A DNA stretch of 64,000 bases from Gonatopus flavifemur (taxonomy: Eukaryota; Arthropoda; Insecta; Hymenoptera; Dryinidae): contig JAFFJZ010000025.1 of NCBI GenBank assembly GCA_018340375.1, positions 1,503,501-1,567,500 on the forward strand, read 5' to 3'. Shown here piece by piece: positions 22,340 to 32,716 of the stretch. The translations under genes and the position numbers were made by a program. A model generated the notes under the pieces. The model saw only the letters and a list, made by a program, of their open reading frames with translations. It was not told the DNA's origin and ran no database searches. Positions within the stretch are counted from its first letter, which is position 1. The number at the start of each line of letters is the position of its first letter.

Positions 22340-22637
22340 TGTAAGCTTGTGCGTTATCAAGCTTGGCTTCGTTGCTTGTCGACACGCGTGTGAGAGGCAG
22401 TATGTAACAAGATTCCGAACTGTTAACATTGATGTTATTGTATTAATGTATTCAAAGGTTTGCTATCGGCAATTGTATTGATTCAGGTTAGTTTTAAGCT
22501 TATTCGTGTACTATAATATTTCTGGACTCTGCTGATGTGTACATATTATTAATATTACAGTTGTCTACTGCATCATATATGTGCTGATTCTTATCCTCAA
22601 TCTCGCTCCTTTGTAACACTCTAAATAGTGGCCTACA
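22340..22637 (+). repeat. Gypsy 3' LTR
   Basis: 298 bp, near-identical to the 5' LTR (two differences seen). Preceded by the polypurine tract and followed by the AATA target duplication. Confidence 0.93.
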
Positions 22638-22720
22638 AATATATACGTGGCCAACCACGTGCCTAACCCAACTTTTGGAGTCAGTTATTTGTTCGACTTC
22701 AATGCGACCCACTCCTAATA

Positions 22721-24006
22721 TCAGGTGTATAACTTTGTTCCCGCCGTTTTCCAATAGATGGCTGTAGCGGTGAGTGGTAGTTTGGATGAATAGATCATAG
22801 ATGTCATACAATAAGCTTGGGTATTTGTAAATATAACGCCATCGGAATATTAGTCGATTTGTGTCTGCATCATGAAGTTATTCTCGATTAAACATGTCAG
22901 CTTACGAGCCAAATTCTCGTCATTTGTGAGAGGTTTTAATTTTCTGCATTAATATGAAGAAATTTGCAGCTGAGGCTCATCTCATGCTCTCAAATACCTA
23001 TGGTGAGGCCGCTATTAGTGGAAGAGCGTGCCGACAGTGGTTTCAACGCTTCAAGAACCGTGATTCCAATGTCGAAGACCAGCATAGCGGTGGAAGAGAG
23101 GAGGTTTCCAAAAATGCAGAATTGGAGGCATTACTTGATCAAGACTCGTGTCAAACGCAACAAGAATTGGGAGGATTATTGGGAGCGACGCAACCAGCCA
23201 TTTCAAAACGCCTGAAAATCTGGGAATGATTCAGAAACAAGGAAATTGGGTGCCGTACGAGTTGAAGCCGAGAGATATTCAACGGCGTTTGTGTGTTTGT
23301 GAACAGCTGCTTGCAAGGCAAAGACGGAAGGGATTTCTGCATCGCATTGTGACTGGGGACGGAAAATGGGTTCATTACGATAATCTCAAGCGCAGAAAAT
23401 CATGGGGATATCCCGGCCATGCTTCCACGTCGACGGCTCAACTGAATATTCACGGTTCCAAGATTATGCTCAGTATTTGGTGGGACCAGCTCGGCGTAGT
23501 GTATTATGAGTTGTCAAAACCGACTGGAACAATCACGGGCGATCGTTATCGGACGCAATCGATGCGTCTGAGTCGAGCATTGAGAGACAAACGGCCGCAA
23601 TACAACGAGAGACATGATAGAGGCATTTTACAGCATGACAATGCTCGACCTCATGTTGCGAAAGTGGTCAAGACATACTTGGAAACTTTGAAATGGGGAG
23701 TCCTATCCCACCCGCCGTATTCTCCAGACGCTGCTCCCTCAGACTATCACTTGTTTCGATCAATGGCACACGGCCTAGCTGGCCAGCACTCCCGGTCTCA
23801 TGTAGAAGTGAAGAATTGGATTGATTCGTGGATCGCTTCAAAAGATGACCAGTTTTTCCAACGCGGGATTCGTATGCTGCCCAAAAGATGAGAGGAAGTA
23901 GTGGCGAGCGATGGACAATACTTTGAATCATAAATGCGTAACCAGTTTTTTACAACAAAGCCTCGAATTTCAGAAAAAAACGGCAGAAGCAAACTTATAC
24001 ACCTAA
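22721..24006 (+). mobile_element. Mariner transposon A
   Basis: About 1.29 kb, the usual mariner size. The left end TCAGGTGTATAACTTTGTTC and the right end read inward (TTAGGTGTATAAGTTTGCTT) are inverted repeats that continue to CCGCCGTTTT/CTGCCGTTTT. TA precedes the left end (22719-22720); the right TA appears mutated to TG. The single gene between is a broken DD34D transposase. Confidence 0.9.
22894..23933 (+). pseudogene. Mariner transposase (DD34D), broken
   Basis: The coding frame starts at ATG 22894 (MSAYEPNSRHL) and runs into TGA at codon 12. It continues as NMKKFAAEAHLMLSNTYGEA and the helix-turn-helix region (RACRQWFQRFKN, then LGATQPAISKRLK). Near 23211-23228 a one-base frameshift moves to the frame carrying the catalytic domain. 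There VTGDGKWVHYD, LQHDNARPHV and YSPDAAPSDYHLF are the three aspartate blocks, with 34 residues between the second and third. A further TGA at 23889 precedes the last 14 codons. Catalytic residues are intact, so the damage is three separate lesions. Confidence 0.92.
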
Positions 24007-24209
24007 TGCATATCAATTATGTTACATATATCAATGTTCGGTTGATTTCTTCATCACCTTCACTCCACAAAACAAAATTCAAAACCAAAAAACACATACA
24101 TGGTTCATTTGGATCTTCTTTTCAACTTAGACCAGAAAGGTAGCTTTTTTTTACGTGCGTGAACAAAAAAAATTAAAATCTCTTTCTACATAGTTCGATG
24201 AACTTGAGT

Positions 24210-24577
24210 TGTTCTGACTTCTAGGTAATTTTACATTCAAAATTGTGTCACGCCAAATTTCACACCCGATCGCGTGTATACGCTTCACTTAGTACTCTTT
24301 CCTCTCTTCGAGAGAGTCGTCTTGTGACCGTGATTGTAAGAGCATGTACTAGACCTACGTCGAGTTTTCAAAACTGAATTCAACCACGCGGTGATCGCGA
24401 ATTGCTATATCATTCCATTCCATATCAGTATACAGTGTAACCGATACCTCAATTTTCGACTTCGTGTTTCAAAGAGAATGAACTCTCGAGTTAATTGTTA
24501 TTCTTAATGCTTCGTTGATATTGCCTTCCTCTGTTCCTCCTCTCGAGTTGAGTCCAACAATTCAGAAATTCCAAATC
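24210..24577 (+). repeat. BEL/Pao 5' LTR
   Basis: Begins TGTTCTGACTTCTAGG; matches 30376-30744 throughout, with scattered substitutions and one small indel near the CCTTCCTCTGTTCC/CCTTCCTATCGTTTC position. Confidence 0.92.
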
Positions 24578-24595
24578 CTAGTCCCCCCAACAAAA

Positions 24596-24613
24596 TGGTC
24601 CTTCGAGTCGGAT
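24596..24613 (+). promoter_or_regulatory. Primer-binding site candidate
   Basis: TGGTCCTTCGAGTCGGAT begins with TGG (complement of the tRNA CCA end) and continues with sequence whose complement resembles a tRNA T-arm/acceptor (..GAATCCGACTCGAAGGACCA). It lies about 19 bases after the LTR. The tRNA species is not assigned. Confidence 0.7.
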
Positions 24614-24804
24614 TCGGCTCGAGATCTCCATCCCTAATTCCAACATCAAGAATAACAATAAAAAAAGTGACTGAACACTCTATATGACAATCGAAGCTTG
24701 AAAACTTTAAAACGTGTGAAAATCTGAGAAGAAAAGTGCTGTGGAGACATGAGATAATTCGTACGTAACGAATTCCAATGTCATGACATCATAGTGTCAA
24801 CCTC

Positions 24805-24995
24805 TCGACCCCGCAGCTACCTTATCACCGAACTCAGTCTCTCGACCCCGCTGCTACCTGTTCCACGAGGTGATCCCCCTTCTCCGCAACTGCTTCATCT
24901 ACAAGGTGAATCTCTTGCCTCCTCAGGCTACCTCATCACCAAGGTAGATGCAATCTTTAGATAGAGGCAATCTTTCGGTCCCGCAACTACTGCGC
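24805..24995. repeat. Short degenerate tandem repeat in the BEL/Pao leader
   Basis: CTCTCGACCCCGCAGCTACCT and variants (CTCTCGACCCCGCTGCTACCT, CTTGCCTCCTCAGGCTACCT, CTTTCGGTCCCGCAACTACT) recur at about 24803, 24840, 24912 and 24970, with ATCACC words between. The remainder of 24614-25659 is untranslated leader without other recognised features. Confidence 0.55.
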
Positions 24996-25659
24996 TTACA
25001 AGCTTCACAATCACTTGTATCGTCTCATCATACGATCATCTGGTATCGTATATTCTTTTCGCATATCAAGCGATACGTGTTTTTGACACTTACTTCTTCT
25101 TACGAATCGAACATTGGATTTTGTAGTACATGTTTCGTTGCAAAATCCCGAAACATTCCAATAGAACATTTCGTCTTTTCTATTAAATTGTTGAGGAGTG
25201 AATCTCATATCATTGTGGTCGAATCAATTAATTAATTCACACAATCCGTCCAATCGTACTACGTGTAATCTTACAGAGAGAGTAAGTGCATCACTCAGAC
25301 ATCTGTATCGACCAAATCTCTTTTCATGCGTGAGTTTCTAGTCAAGATTTCTCACGTTCATCCAATCCGATAATTCGAATTAAATCTTCGACATCTTATT
25401 ATTCGATCAAGACACTCGTTGTCGATCACTTTCACTCTTATCAGTGGATATCAGATTGATATTTCCCACATTTCTTTCAAACGAAGATTCTCGTCTTGTG
25501 TGTCATTCAATACATCTATGATGTCGATCAAATCTGGTGATTCTAATCCATTAGCCACTGAAATGTCGATTGAAACTCTGATCAATTAACAACGACGATA
25601 TATATATTTCTTCTGTCAAGCGGACTCTACCAAACTTCGAAAAACTAGGCAGAACTAAT

Positions 25660-26238
25660 ATGACCCTCGGTGTTACAAAAAACCGATTAGCCCCTCTGGA
25701 AACTCTTTTCTCCAAGTGCCAAGACTTGGATTGTCAGATTCATGCCCGAACGGACGAAGAAATCAAAACCTCTCATGAATATTTCAACGACGAAGAATTT
25801 GACAAGTGCGATCCGGCTTACCATGAAGCTGCGGAAGAAGAGAGATATGAAAACAAACGTCGCCTAATCTTTTCACATTCAAATTCCTTGTTTTCTTTAC
25901 CGCAACTTCATGCAGAAACTGCCAAAGATCTTCGGGAATTACGAGATAAAACCAATATGTCGATCGAAGTGCTGAAAAATTCAGGCCGAGCCGTTGACCA
26001 ATGGGATGATATGATAGTCTTTTTAGTAACTCAAAGACTTGATGGAGCGTCGCGAAAGGCATGGGAATTTCATCTAGGTAGTTCAGTCAACATGCCAAAT
26101 TATCGAGCCCTTGATAAATTCATCGAATTTCGGATTAGAGCACTAGAAGTTCTCCCGGAGACTAATGTGAGAACCGAAAGAACAACCAGTCGACACAACC
26201 CGCGAAGACTAAATCTTTTCCGACACACGCTGCTATAA
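25660..26238 (+). pseudogene. gag: BEL/Pao Gag N-terminal part
   Basis: A 192-codon open frame from ATG 25660: MTLGVTKNRLAPLETLFSKC, then a glutamate-rich segment and SLPQLHAETAKDLRELRDK. It then reads WDDMIVFLVTQRLDGASRKAWEFHL, the conserved capsid-like block of BEL/Pao Gag, and YRALDKFIEFRIRALEVL. It stops at 26238, where the frame should continue to the zinc knuckles, so a frameshift lies near 26200-26240. Confidence 0.85.
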
Positions 26239-26249
26239 GCACGAATGTA

Positions 26250-26702
26250 AGTTGTTCAATATGTGAATCGGCTCTTTTATTATATCAATGTACTGTGTTC
26301 CTCAATCAATCGCCATCACAGCGATATGACTACATCAAACGAAGCAAACGTTGTATCAATTGTTTTAGTACAAAACATTCCGTTCCCGCATGTACTGATA
26401 CGAGCTTGTGTGGAACGTGCCAAAAGAAACACCATACGCTCTTACATTTCCCAGAAAAACCTGAGCAACCTCGTAGTGATCCTCAACCACCACATCTCGC
26501 TGGTACTTCAACTCAAGTTCATACTCCTCTCGCATCTCATTGTCTTTCGGAAGCATCATCACCTCGTACGGGAATTTTGCTAGCTACCGCGCTTGTGATT
26601 TCACGGTCACCACAAGGTCGCTCAGTCCGAGTCCGGGCGTTAATCGATCCTGGATCTGTTGTTAATTTGATAACTGAGAAGATTGCGCAAGATCTTCGTT
26701 GA
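26250..26702 (+). pseudogene. BEL/Pao zinc knuckles and protease start
   Basis: The frame ending at 26702 reads RSKRCINCFSTKHSVPAC then SLCGTCQKKHHTLLHF, the two C/H clusters typical of BEL/Pao Gag-Pol. It then gives VRALIDPGSVVNLITEKIAQ, the protease active-site region, here D-P-G-S. An in-frame TGA ends it at 26702, and the same frame continues after it. Confidence 0.8.
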
Positions 26703-27116
26703 ATAAAAGATAAATGTTCAGCGATTGTCACCGGAGTCGGAGATGTAACAGCACCGATTCGTTATTCCGCGTCACTTCTAATAAGCCCTACAACTGTTGA
26801 CAAACCGGTTTATTCAACTACAGCTCTCCTTATAAAATCACTCACGAAATATATTCCAACTAGAGTCGACACGAAACCGAATTGGCCGCACGTTATCGGG
26901 CTATCACTCGCAGATCCGAACCCAATGAGTTCTGAATCGATTGATATTCTCATCGGAAGTGAATTATATAGTCAAATCATACGTGGAGGCGTGCGTCATG
27001 GTTCCAAGAATAAACCGCTCGCGCAAAAGTACGGCCTTCGGCTGGTTCTCCTTCCACTCCCGCCATTCCAACATTTTATATTCACCATCAAACCATTTTT
27101 GAAACCTTAGATAGCG
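26703..27116 (+). pseudogene. pol: BEL/Pao protease C-terminal side
   Basis: Continuing in frame after the TGA: CSAIVTGVGDVTAPIRYSAS, then VDTKPNWPHVIGLSLADPNP and IDILIGSELYSQIIRGGVRH, the conserved DILIGxELY block of BEL/Pao. The region between this and the reverse transcriptase core is much shorter than usual, so sequence has been lost around 27040-27120. Confidence 0.75.
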
Positions 27117-27739
27117 ATGTTCGCCGTTTCTGGGGACTCGAAGCTAGTAGCAGCGCAACAACTCGGTTGCGGGTCGTCTTTAACGCTTCCTCTCGTGGTT
27201 CGAATGGCAGTTCACTTAACGACCATCTCCCAGTTGTACCAAAACTCCAAACTGAAGCAGCGTCTATATTAATCAAATGGCGTTTTTCCCGTTATGTTTA
27301 TACCGCCGATATCGAAAAAATGTATAGACAAATTCCTATGCACGTCGATGATGTCGAATATCAACACATTCTTTGGCGTGAATCCCCCTCCGAACCGATT
27401 GAAGAATACCAATTGCGGACCGTAGCGTACGGCACAGCATCCGCACCCTATTTAGCGTAACGCGTGTTGAAACAACTCGCGTGTGACGAGGGACCACAAT
27501 TTCCTCTCGCCTCGCCGGTTCTATTGAATCAATTCTATGTTGACGATTGTCTTTTTGGTGCTGACGATCGTGAATTAGCCATCGCTACCGGGCATAAACT
27601 TGTCGCCTTGCTCGAAAAGGGCCATTCCCGCTTGCGAAAGTGGGTAAGTAACTGTACAAGCTTGTTAGAAGACATCGATCCATCCGATCATGGTCTTGCC
27701 GAAACAAAATCCATGAATACACAAGATTCCGACAACTAA
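27117..27739 (+). pseudogene. pol: BEL/Pao reverse transcriptase
   Basis: The frame reads LRVVFNASSRGSNGSSLNDHL, then YTADIEKMYRQIPMHVDD (first catalytic aspartate) and YQLRTVAYGTASAPYLA. A TAA codon falls at 27458-27460. After it comes LLNQFYVDDCLFGADD, the YVDD catalytic box, and KLVALLEKGHSRLRKWVSN. Stops fall at 27458-27460 and 27737-27739. Core residues are intact but the N-terminal third is missing. Confidence 0.88.
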
Positions 27740-28600
27740 CTGAAAGTTCTCGGAATTGCGTGGAATTCTAATCGCGACAACTTTCAATTCAAAGTCACCC
27801 GGTCATCCACTGCCGGAAATACCAAGCGGACTCTCTATTATCTAATATTGCAAGGCTGTTCGACCCACTTGGATGGGTCACTCCCGTTGTAATCGTAGCG
27901 GAATCTCTCATGCAAGAATTGTGGCTGTTAAAATGTGATTGGGATGATCCTATCCCACTCGATTCACTGACTCAATGGCAAAAATACCATGAAAGTTTAC
28001 GTTATTTCGAACAACTTGAAATTCTTCGATGGATAGCGTATGGTTCAGATACCAGCTGCGTCGAGATTCATGGGTTTGCTGATGCATCTGCAACTGCATA
28101 TGCAGCAGTACTCTACCTGCGAATCATCTCAACAAGCACATCCGTCCTTGTTCCTCTGCTTGCTGCCAAATCTGCCGTTGCTCCGCTCAAAACTTTGAGC
28201 ATTCCTTGATTGGTGCTTCCTGCTGCTGTACTTTCAGCAAAACTGATCGACTATACTCGCAAGGCTCTCCCTATCTCGAACTCCAAATGTCATTGTTGGA
28301 CCGACTCCACAATCACATGAGCTTGGCTCAATCAGTCTCCGTCTCGGTGGGAAATATTTGTCGCCAATCGAGTTGCCACGATTCAAACGCTCCTTCCACA
28401 TGCAACATGACGTCATGTTTCTACATCCGGGAATCCAGCTGGTGGCGCCTCCCGCGGCTTACCCGCACAGGAATTATCAACTTCCAATCTCTGATGGGTT
28501 GGACCTTCGTGGCTGAAGAATTTTGGAATAGATCCCCCAACCGAACAACCTCCAATCGCACCAGAACTTCTTTTCGAAGGACAGTGCGTTACGGTCGTTA
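27740..28600 (+). pseudogene. pol: BEL/Pao connection and RNase H region
   Basis: LKVLGIAWNSNRDNFQFKV opens the connection region and is followed by frameshifts. An open stretch from 27910 reads MQELWLLKCDWDDPIPLD and VEIHGFADASATAYAAVLYL, the RNase H first-aspartate block. A related block further on (ATIQTLLPHATW-like sequence near 28376) is in another frame. Heavily decayed. Confidence 0.75.
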
Positions 28601-29118
28601 GCAATTTAGCTGCCTATGAACATTGGGATCTTGCGAAGCGTTATTCATCCTGGCCAAAGCTCTTTCGAATTACGGGATACCTTCATCGCTGTCTCATTCC
28701 AACCAAGAAGAAAACTTCTCCCAACAGTGGGTCAATTAAACCTACCGACAAGATTCATCCATCAAGGTCTATTCAGGCACATGAAATCGAAAGAGCCGAA
28801 ATCTATCCGCTAAAATATATGCAAGCGGAATTATTCCCCGAAGAAGTTCATCACCTCAAGAATAATTCTCCCATACCAAAAGGGAGTTCTTCAGCTAGCC
28901 TCAATCCATATCTGGACAGTAATGATCTTATTAGAGTGGGAGGTGGACTCCGTCATTAGAATCTTCCAGACACTGCAAAACATCCAGTTATTCTCGAAAA
29001 CCATTTCCTGCTGTCTCTTATAATCTCTCACTACCATATCCAAAACCTACACGCCGGACCCACTTTGATACTTACGCTACTCTAAGAGAAATATTGGATT
29101 CTGCGAGCGCGAAGTACC
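28601..29118 (+). pseudogene. pol: BEL/Pao linker and integrase zinc-binding region
   Basis: Mixed frames contain pieces typical of the segment before integrase (for example LDSNDLIRVGGGLRH-like sequence near 28914-28960 and KHPVILENHFLLSLIISHYH near 28980-29037). None forms a long open frame. Confidence 0.6.
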
Positions 29119-29793
29119 GTGCGATCAGTCTTGTATCGCTGCACAATTTGCAGCCGTGAATCTGCAAAAATACCGACAGAACTTATGGGTCAACTCCCAG
29201 ATTTGAGAGTCAATCGAATTTCTCGCGCCTTCGTACATGTTGGCATACATCATGCCGGACCCATCCTCGTGCGCTCGCGATCGAGACGTGGTTCCAAATC
29301 TTACAAATCCTACATCGGCGTCTTCGTTTGCATGACAACCAAAGCGATTCACCTTGAAGTTGTCGATGGATACACTTCTGTTGCATTCACTGCTGCTTTC
29401 ATTCGATTTACATCTCGCCGTGGACTACCCACTCACGTTTATTCGGATGATGGAAGCACGTTCCAGGGCGCAAGCCGCGAAATGGATGAAGCACTCCACG
29501 CTGCCATTTTAGACTCAAACCTTTTGAATAAGCTAGCTAGCGAGAGAGTAGAGTGGCACTTTATTCCTCCATCCACTCCGCATTTTGGTGGCCTATGGGA
29601 GGCTGGAGTGCAGAGTGTGGAATGTCACTTGAAAAGATTCACTGGCACTCATACTCTCTCGTACGAAGGAATGACCACCCGACTCTGTCGCATTGAAGCG
29701 TGCTTGAATTCACGACCGATTGCCGCTGTGTCTGAGGATTTCGATGACTACTATGCTTCAACACCAGGTCATTTTGTGATAGGAGCCCCGTGA
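29119..29793 (+). pseudogene. pol: BEL/Pao integrase core with altered first catalytic residue
   Basis: A 224-codon open frame with YRCTICSRESAKIPTELMGQ (end of the zinc-binding domain). The core's expected VD(F/Y)AGP reads FVHVGIHHAGPILV, so the first catalytic aspartate is replaced by histidine. The second (VYSDDGSTFQGASREM) and the glutamate (PHFGGLWEAGVQSV) are present, followed by IEACLNSRPIAAVSED and STPGHFVIGAP. A TGA ends the frame at 29793. The substitution alone should abolish integration. Confidence 0.88.
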
Positions 29794-30207
29794 CGTTCGA
29801 TCCCCGAACCTAGCGTGCTCAAACTTAACGAAAATCGGTTGTACCGATGGCCACTCGTACAGCGTATCTCAGAAGGTTTTTGGCAGTACTGGTCCAAGAA
29901 TCACCTGCACACTCCCCAACAACGCTCTAAGTGGCGCGTTCCGCAAAATTCAGCCCGCGTGGGATGAATGGTTCTATTACGAAACCCGTCTCTCCCTCCA
30001 AGTCACTGGGAACTCGGACGAATCATTGCTTGCTACCCCGGCCAAGATGGCATCGTTCGCGTTGTAAAAATTGAAACTGCTCGGTTCGAATACGTCCGAC
30101 CAATAGAAAAATTGAGTTTCCTCCCTGTGGACATCGATACCGAAACTGACCAAATCGACCACGGGGAGCGGCAACTACCTATGATTCGATCTATCCCGAT
30201 GACCTAA
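29794..30207 (+). pseudogene. pol: BEL/Pao integrase C-terminal region
   Basis: After a stop and frame change, VLLRNPSLPPSHWELGRI and YPGQDGIVRVVKIETARFE match the C-terminal end of BEL/Pao Pol. The gene remnant ends at 30207, about 170 bases before the 3' LTR. The sequence just before the LTR (GAGGCGGGCGGTAA) is a weak polypurine tract. Confidence 0.8.
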
Positions 30208-30375
30208 TTACCCAATGTTATCCCATCGTCCTCAAAATGAGAGTTTGTGAATAGTGGTAAGTAATATATAAATTTAGTTCGTAAGTCTCGATCTCGATGT
30301 CTTTGATGATACTTTTTGTGAATCAACATGCTTATATTTTTTTTTTCAAAGGTACCCATTCGAGGCGGGCGGTAA

Positions 30376-30744
30376 TGTTCTGACTTCTGGGTAATTTTAC
30401 ATTCAAAATTGTATCGCGCCAAATTTCACACCCGATCACGTGTATACGCTTCACTCAGTACTCTTTCCTCTCTTCGAAAGAGTCGTCTTGTAACCGTGAT
30501 TGTAAGAGCATGTACTAGACCTACGTCGAGTTTTCATAACTAAATTCAACCACGCGGTGATCGCGAATTTCTATATCATTCCATTCCATATCAGTATACA
30601 GTGTAACCGATACCTCAATTTTTGACTTTGTGTTCTAAAGAGAATGAACTCTCGAGTTAATTGTTATTCTTAATGCTTCGTTGATATCGCCTTCCTATCG
30701 TTTCTCCTCTCGAGTTGAGTCCAACAATTCAAAAATTCCAAATC
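30376..30744 (+). repeat. BEL/Pao 3' LTR
   Basis: Begins TGTTCTGACTTCTGGG; matches the 5' LTR over about 369 bp with about 5% divergence. Confidence 0.92.
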
Positions 30745-31368
30745 TCACATTCGACATCACTATTTTTTTCTGAAGCATTTTGGCTCCCTGAATTCGAAAA
30801 TCATAATCCAAACTCCTTTTATGGACAAGTTTTCGAGATATGAATTTTTGAAGTTGAAAAAAATTTTTTCTATCGAAGTTGCACTATTAAAGGTGTATCT
30901 CAAGTCAGAAGCGATCAATCTAATTGTGACAGGTGTCAAAATGGAGATAATCGAACTGCCAACAACCATCAACGTCACTATTATTGATTACTCGAGTAGT
31001 TCAAGTGCGATGAATCGAAATATTTGAGAAAAATACTGTTTTTCGACAAAAATGAAGGTAAAAAAGTTACATTTTTGCCAAGGAAAAATAGAAAACGTGG
31101 AAATATGCTCGGGATCAAATTCTTCACGTGAAGTGCGCTCTTTTACGAAGAGGATGATGTCTTTATGAAAGGAAATCTATGGAAAATCACAGAAGTTACG
31201 ATCATTTATGTACAAGTGCCAAAATCAAACGTTTTTCTAATTCCTGAAGTTTCAACTTATTCATAGCCTATACTTGAGTGTAATTAATTTGATTCATTTT
31301 CATTGTAATATGTTGATACAAGATGGGTGTATAACAAACACGGTCATCATTGAACTGGAGTATGTTCC
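30745..31368 (+). repeat. Interspersed repeat, copy 2
   Basis: Inverted relative to 6961-7572 and similar along its full length. Similarity stops at the edge of the BEL/Pao LTR on the left and near CGGTCATCATTG on the right. A short shared open stretch (KIFSIEVALLKVYLKSEAIN here; SSIEVSLLKVYLKSEAIN in copy 1) is the best-conserved part, without a recognised domain. Confidence 0.7.
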
Positions 31369-31831
31369 TGCAAATATCCTTCTATCTTCCAATTGTCGTT
31401 TCACTGTGAAATTTGAAATCAACTCGCGTTTCATAACAGCTTTCAAGATATTTCTACCGTTTTTGGTGTCTATTCCCTGATCGTTGGGATCTATATTCAC
31501 CGTGGCCTGGATCAAATTTCAAATTGATCCAGGATACGTGAGATATGATTCACTTACATGGAAAACTACTCTATCACCAAGAGCGACAACTCTGTTATTC
31601 AAAAAATATAGTCATGAATCAACACTTGATTACGCTCTTGACACTATTCTGTGGTCCGTTGAAGAATTGAAGTATCCTTCAAGACATGTTTCAAACTTGC
31701 TACCATATTGATAATATTCAAATACCAGTTGGTGCAATGAAACGTTCGAAAACAGATGGAAATTTATCTGCACCTAATTTGGAAATAAACCACATAACCA
31801 AATCTGAAGACAGTAATCCACCAATTCGACT
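31369..31831. other. No gene recognised
   Basis: AT-rich; a short palindrome (TGGATCAAATTTCAAATTGATCCA-like) sits at 31507-31531. No coding signal. Confidence 0.35.
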
Positions 31832-31988
31832 AGTATTCAAAATGGAGAACGCGGACGTCTCTCCGTGGACTCAATGGAGACTCCTCCTTGTTCTTCCCTT
31901 ATTTCCACGGTTTTCACTACAACACCGATGATCTACCCCCATTCCACTTGAGTTCTGGGTGGAGGATCGATTGTTGGGCTGTTGGGTA
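31832..31988. mobile_element. Partial MITE related to the 5183-5574 element
   Basis: Shares GGAGACTC..CTTCCCTTATTTCCACGG and a right end reading GGGTGGAGGATCG..TTGGGCTGTTGGGTA. This matches the right TIR of the 5.2 kb element in a diverged form. The left end is missing or unrecognisable. Confidence 0.55.
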
Positions 31989-32716
31989 GACATAAAAAAA
32001 GTTCCATATGAGGGAAGCCACGACTTTTGTCAGGACTTTCTGAGACATATTCTATACATCCTAAGAATCGTGGTAAAATTCACCCCCTGAGAATGATAGC
32101 AGGAACATTCCTCCATGATGGAGGGCTTTCCCTTATCCTTTGGTAGATATTTCCCTCATTCTCTCAAGGACTCAACCGTTCAAGAACAGGATAGTTCTTC
32201 AAAATTCCCTCACGCTTAGGGAGTGAAACTTCCTACTTGAGTGAGGGAAAACTCCCAACATTTTTTACAGTATGGAAATTCAATGATGTTATCCCAATTG
32301 AATACATTGTTGTAATTCAAAAACATTTTTTGAAAATAATGATCAACAAAATTCCAAAACCATGTTGCATGAATGGTCTCTCAGAAGTTGTTGGGAGACA
32401 CCCGAATGAAAATGGAATATATCAACATGAATGAACTGCAGGAAAGATGGGGAATTTTTCCTCACCTCAATTGTCGATTCCATCCCCCGATTGGGAGGGA
32501 ATTGTTTTTCCATCAAAGTAGGGGGGTTTTCCTCCATTTCGGAGAACTATTTCGCTTTTCGGGTGTTGAATCCTCCATCAAGTCATGGGGACAAGTCCCC
32601 CTCATTGACGACTTCCGCTGCCATCGTTTTTGGATCCCATCTCAACCATCACTGTTCTCTCTGTACGTAAACACATATTCTCGTTAACTGTACTTTTCTG
32701 CGGCACGTTCCCAATA
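31989..32716. repeat. Repeat-like region with GGGA/TCCC palindromes
   Basis: CCCTCA..TTAGGGAGTGAAA and TTGAGTGAGGGAAAACTCCC words (32100-32270) and GATTGGGAGGGAATT..TTTCCTCC words (32450-32560) suggest the arms of a decayed foldback element. Boundaries and family unknown; no coding region. Confidence 0.35.

Larger units (their letters stand above)
20314..22637 (+). mobile_element. Ty3/Gypsy retrotransposon, internally deleted, recent
   Basis: Two 298-bp LTRs (TGTAAGC...CCTACA) differ at only two positions that I can see, pointing to a recent insertion. A 4-bp AATA flanks both sides (20310-20313 and 22638-22641) as target duplication. Between them are an open gag, a protease start, then directly the C-terminal part of integrase. 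Reverse transcriptase, RNase H and most of integrase are missing. A polypurine tract precedes the 3' LTR. A deletion derivative of this kind can only move if a full-length relative supplies enzymes. Confidence 0.93.
24210..30744 (+). mobile_element. BEL/Pao LTR retrotransposon with both LTRs, decayed
   Basis: Two LTRs of about 368 bp start TGTTCTGACTTCT and end near TTCCAAATC. They differ at roughly 17 or more positions (about 5%). A primer-binding-type sequence follows the 5' LTR. Gag, zinc knuckles, protease, reverse transcriptase, RNase H and integrase follow in BEL/Pao order with many stops and frameshifts. I could not find a matching target duplication. The 3' LTR abuts the interspersed repeat at 30745. 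Confidence 0.92.

Noticed and set aside
22500..22811. Minus-strand frame repeated at 20474-20680
   Set aside because: It is simply LTR sequence present twice; no domain.
24180..24215. Target duplication for the BEL/Pao element
   Set aside because: Bases before the 5' LTR and after the 3' LTR do not match in any register I tried.
32684..32687. TTAA near the left end of the piggyBac-like element as its target site
   Set aside because: The next TTAA on the right (about 38891) does not put matching terminal repeats next to it, so I do not claim a TTAA duplication.
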